Source of the DNA: Treponema sp.
GTDB lineage: Bacteria; Spirochaetota; Spirochaetia; Treponematales; Breznakiellaceae
Reading direction: 5' to 3'
Assembly: GCA_031281855.1 (NCBI GenBank)
Contig: JAITEW010000199.1
Span: 1 to 6,134, forward strand
DNA length: 6,134 bases
Shown here: piece by piece, positions 5,624-6,134 of the stretch
How the letters are laid out: each line of letters begins with the position of its first letter
Numbering within the stretch: position 1 is the stretch's first letter
The notes under the pieces: generated by a model
Database searches by the model: none
What the model was told of the DNA's origin: nothing
What the model saw: the letters and a program-made list of their open reading frames with translations, nothing else
Position numbers and translations under genes: made by a program

Positions 5624-6084
5624 ATGCCGGACTATCAGAGATAGCCTTCTCCCTGGACCCCGCCAACGGGGCGCCGATTTACCGGCAGATCATTCAGCAG
5701 ATCGAATACGCCGTTCTGGCAGGCCGGCTCAAGGTCGGCGACCGGCTGCCCACGATCCGTTCCCTGGCGGTGGAGCTGAAAATCAACCCCAACACCATCG
5801 CCAAAGCCTACGGGGAACTGGAAATCCGGGGCATCCTGGCCACCCAGGTGGGGAGCGGCACCTATGTGTCGGACAAAGCGCCCCTGTTGAGGGAAGGAGC
5901 TTCCGCCAAGGAAGGGCTGAACCGGAAAATCCGGGAAGTGCTGGGCCGCTTCATCCAGGACATGAAGGATCTGGGCGTGGAAGGGGAGGAACTCGTCACT
6001 GTCGTAAAAAATTACAGGAACGGGAACCACAAAGTTCCGTTCTCTGGGAACCGGAGTTTTAAAAAGGAGAAAAAAGACCGATGA
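5611..6084 (+). CDS. GntR-family transcriptional regulator, YtrA subfamily
   Basis: This 157-residue DNA-binding protein is probably a repressor. The winged helix-turn-helix spans about 17-87 and shows the full GntR pattern: 'PIYRQI' (22-27), 'AGRLKVGDRLPTIRSLA' (37-53), the recognition helix region 'INPNTIAKAYGELE' (58-71) and the wing 'GSGTYV' (81-86). A short helical C-terminus (about 100-136) instead of a large ligand-binding domain places it in the YtrA subfamily, followed by a basic tail of about 20 residues. The ATG at 5611 is preceded directly by an in-frame TAG (5608-5610), and no other usable start precedes the conserved domain, so this start is secure despite the missing ribosome site. 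Its TGA overlaps the next ATG. YtrA-type regulators are often co-transcribed with ABC transporter genes that they repress. Confidence 0.93.
   Translation: MNSTNAGLSEIAFSLDPANGAPIYRQIIQQIEYAVLAGRLKVGDRLPTIRSLAVELKINPNTIAKAYGELEIRGILATQVGSGTYVSDKAPLLREGASAKEGLNRKIREVLGRFIQDMKDLGVEGEELVTVVKNYRNGNHKVPFSGNRSFKKEKKDR
6066..6069 (+). promoter_or_regulatory. Ribosome binding site of the gene cut at the right edge
   Basis: GGAG within an A-rich run (AAAAAGGAGA) ends 11 nt before the ATG at 6081. This is a somewhat long spacing but the clearest ribosome site on the plus strand, and it lies inside the end of the GntR gene. It supports 6081 as a real start. Confidence 0.6.
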
Positions 6085-6134
6085 ACCTGATTCAGCTGAA
6101 CAAACAAGGCGGAGCCGGAAAGAGCCCGCCGCCC
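6081..6134 (+). CDS. Start of a gene downstream of GntR (partial, cut by right edge)
   Basis: Eighteen codons are visible, starting MNLIQLNKQGGAGKS. The ATG overlaps the regulator's TGA by the ATGA arrangement and has GGAG 11 nt upstream, so the two are co-transcribed and probably translationally coupled. Too little is seen to name the product. In the YtrA subfamily the next gene often encodes an ABC ATPase or a membrane protein, which makes that a reasonable guess from context only. The 'GGAGKS' is not a proper Walker A, since no Gly stands at the required position and no beta strand precedes it closely. Confidence 0.7.
   Translation, partial: MNLIQLNKQGGAGKSPPP

Noticed and set aside
6105..6125. 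GGAGKS in the right-edge gene as a nucleotide-binding P-loop.
   Set aside because: Walker A needs Gly-x-x-x-x-Gly-Lys-Ser/Thr and here Lys stands where the first Gly should be. It also differs from the ParA-type KGGxGK motif by an inserted Gln, and the following Pro run does not fit a P-loop helix.
1..6134. CRISPR arrays, tRNA or rRNA genes, riboswitches, complete transposases or toxin-antitoxin pairs.
   Set aside because: I saw no regularly spaced direct repeats, no tRNA-like cloverleaf, no rRNA-like conserved stretches and no recognisable proteins of these kinds. This was read by eye without covariance-model searches.

Overview
The window looks like chromosomal DNA from a GC-rich bacterium, most likely a spirochaete of the Treponema type. 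That guess rests on three weak signs. The C-terminal tail of the gene cut off at the left edge ends in a 'VYIALQW...SAVIP' pattern that I associate from memory with gut treponemes and similar anaerobes. The substrate-binding protein has a loose 'VLSC' lipobox. There is also a GntR regulator of the YtrA subfamily. None of these proves the taxon.

Region by region: (1) 1-88 (+) is the 3' end of an unidentified gene. It converges on, and overlaps by 24 nt, the end of the transporter operon. (2) 5224 down to 65 (-) is a complete five-gene ABC importer operon of the peptide/nickel (Dpp/Opp/Nik) family. In transcription order it encodes a lipoprotein substrate-binding protein, two permeases and two ATPases. 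The spacing is very tight: 7 nt, 5 nt, a 4-nt ATGA overlap and an 8-nt overlap. A good sigma70-type promoter (TTGAAG, 17 nt, TATAAT) and a strong ribosome site precede the first gene. (3) 5225-5610 is a 386-nt divergent intergenic region. It holds the operon promoter, an AT-rich tract with dyads, an 87-bp element bounded by 15-bp perfect inverted repeats, a strong hairpin followed by six Ts pointing rightward, and a promoter overlapped by a large inverted repeat. (4) 5611-6084 (+) is a YtrA-subfamily GntR repressor that appears to be leaderless. Its stop overlaps the start of a further gene (6081 onward, +) that runs off the right edge.

How the parts work together: the importer genes form a standard binding protein-permease-permease-ATPase-ATPase system that captures a substrate (peptide-like, or another small molecule; identity not determined) and imports it with ATP. 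The GntR protein most likely represses its own promoter through the inverted repeat covering its -10 and start codon, and so controls the gene cut at the right edge. Whether it also controls the divergent importer is open: a related TAGTA/TACTA palindrome lies upstream of the importer promoter. I see no clearly new multi-gene system. The parts most worth a second look are in the intergenic region.
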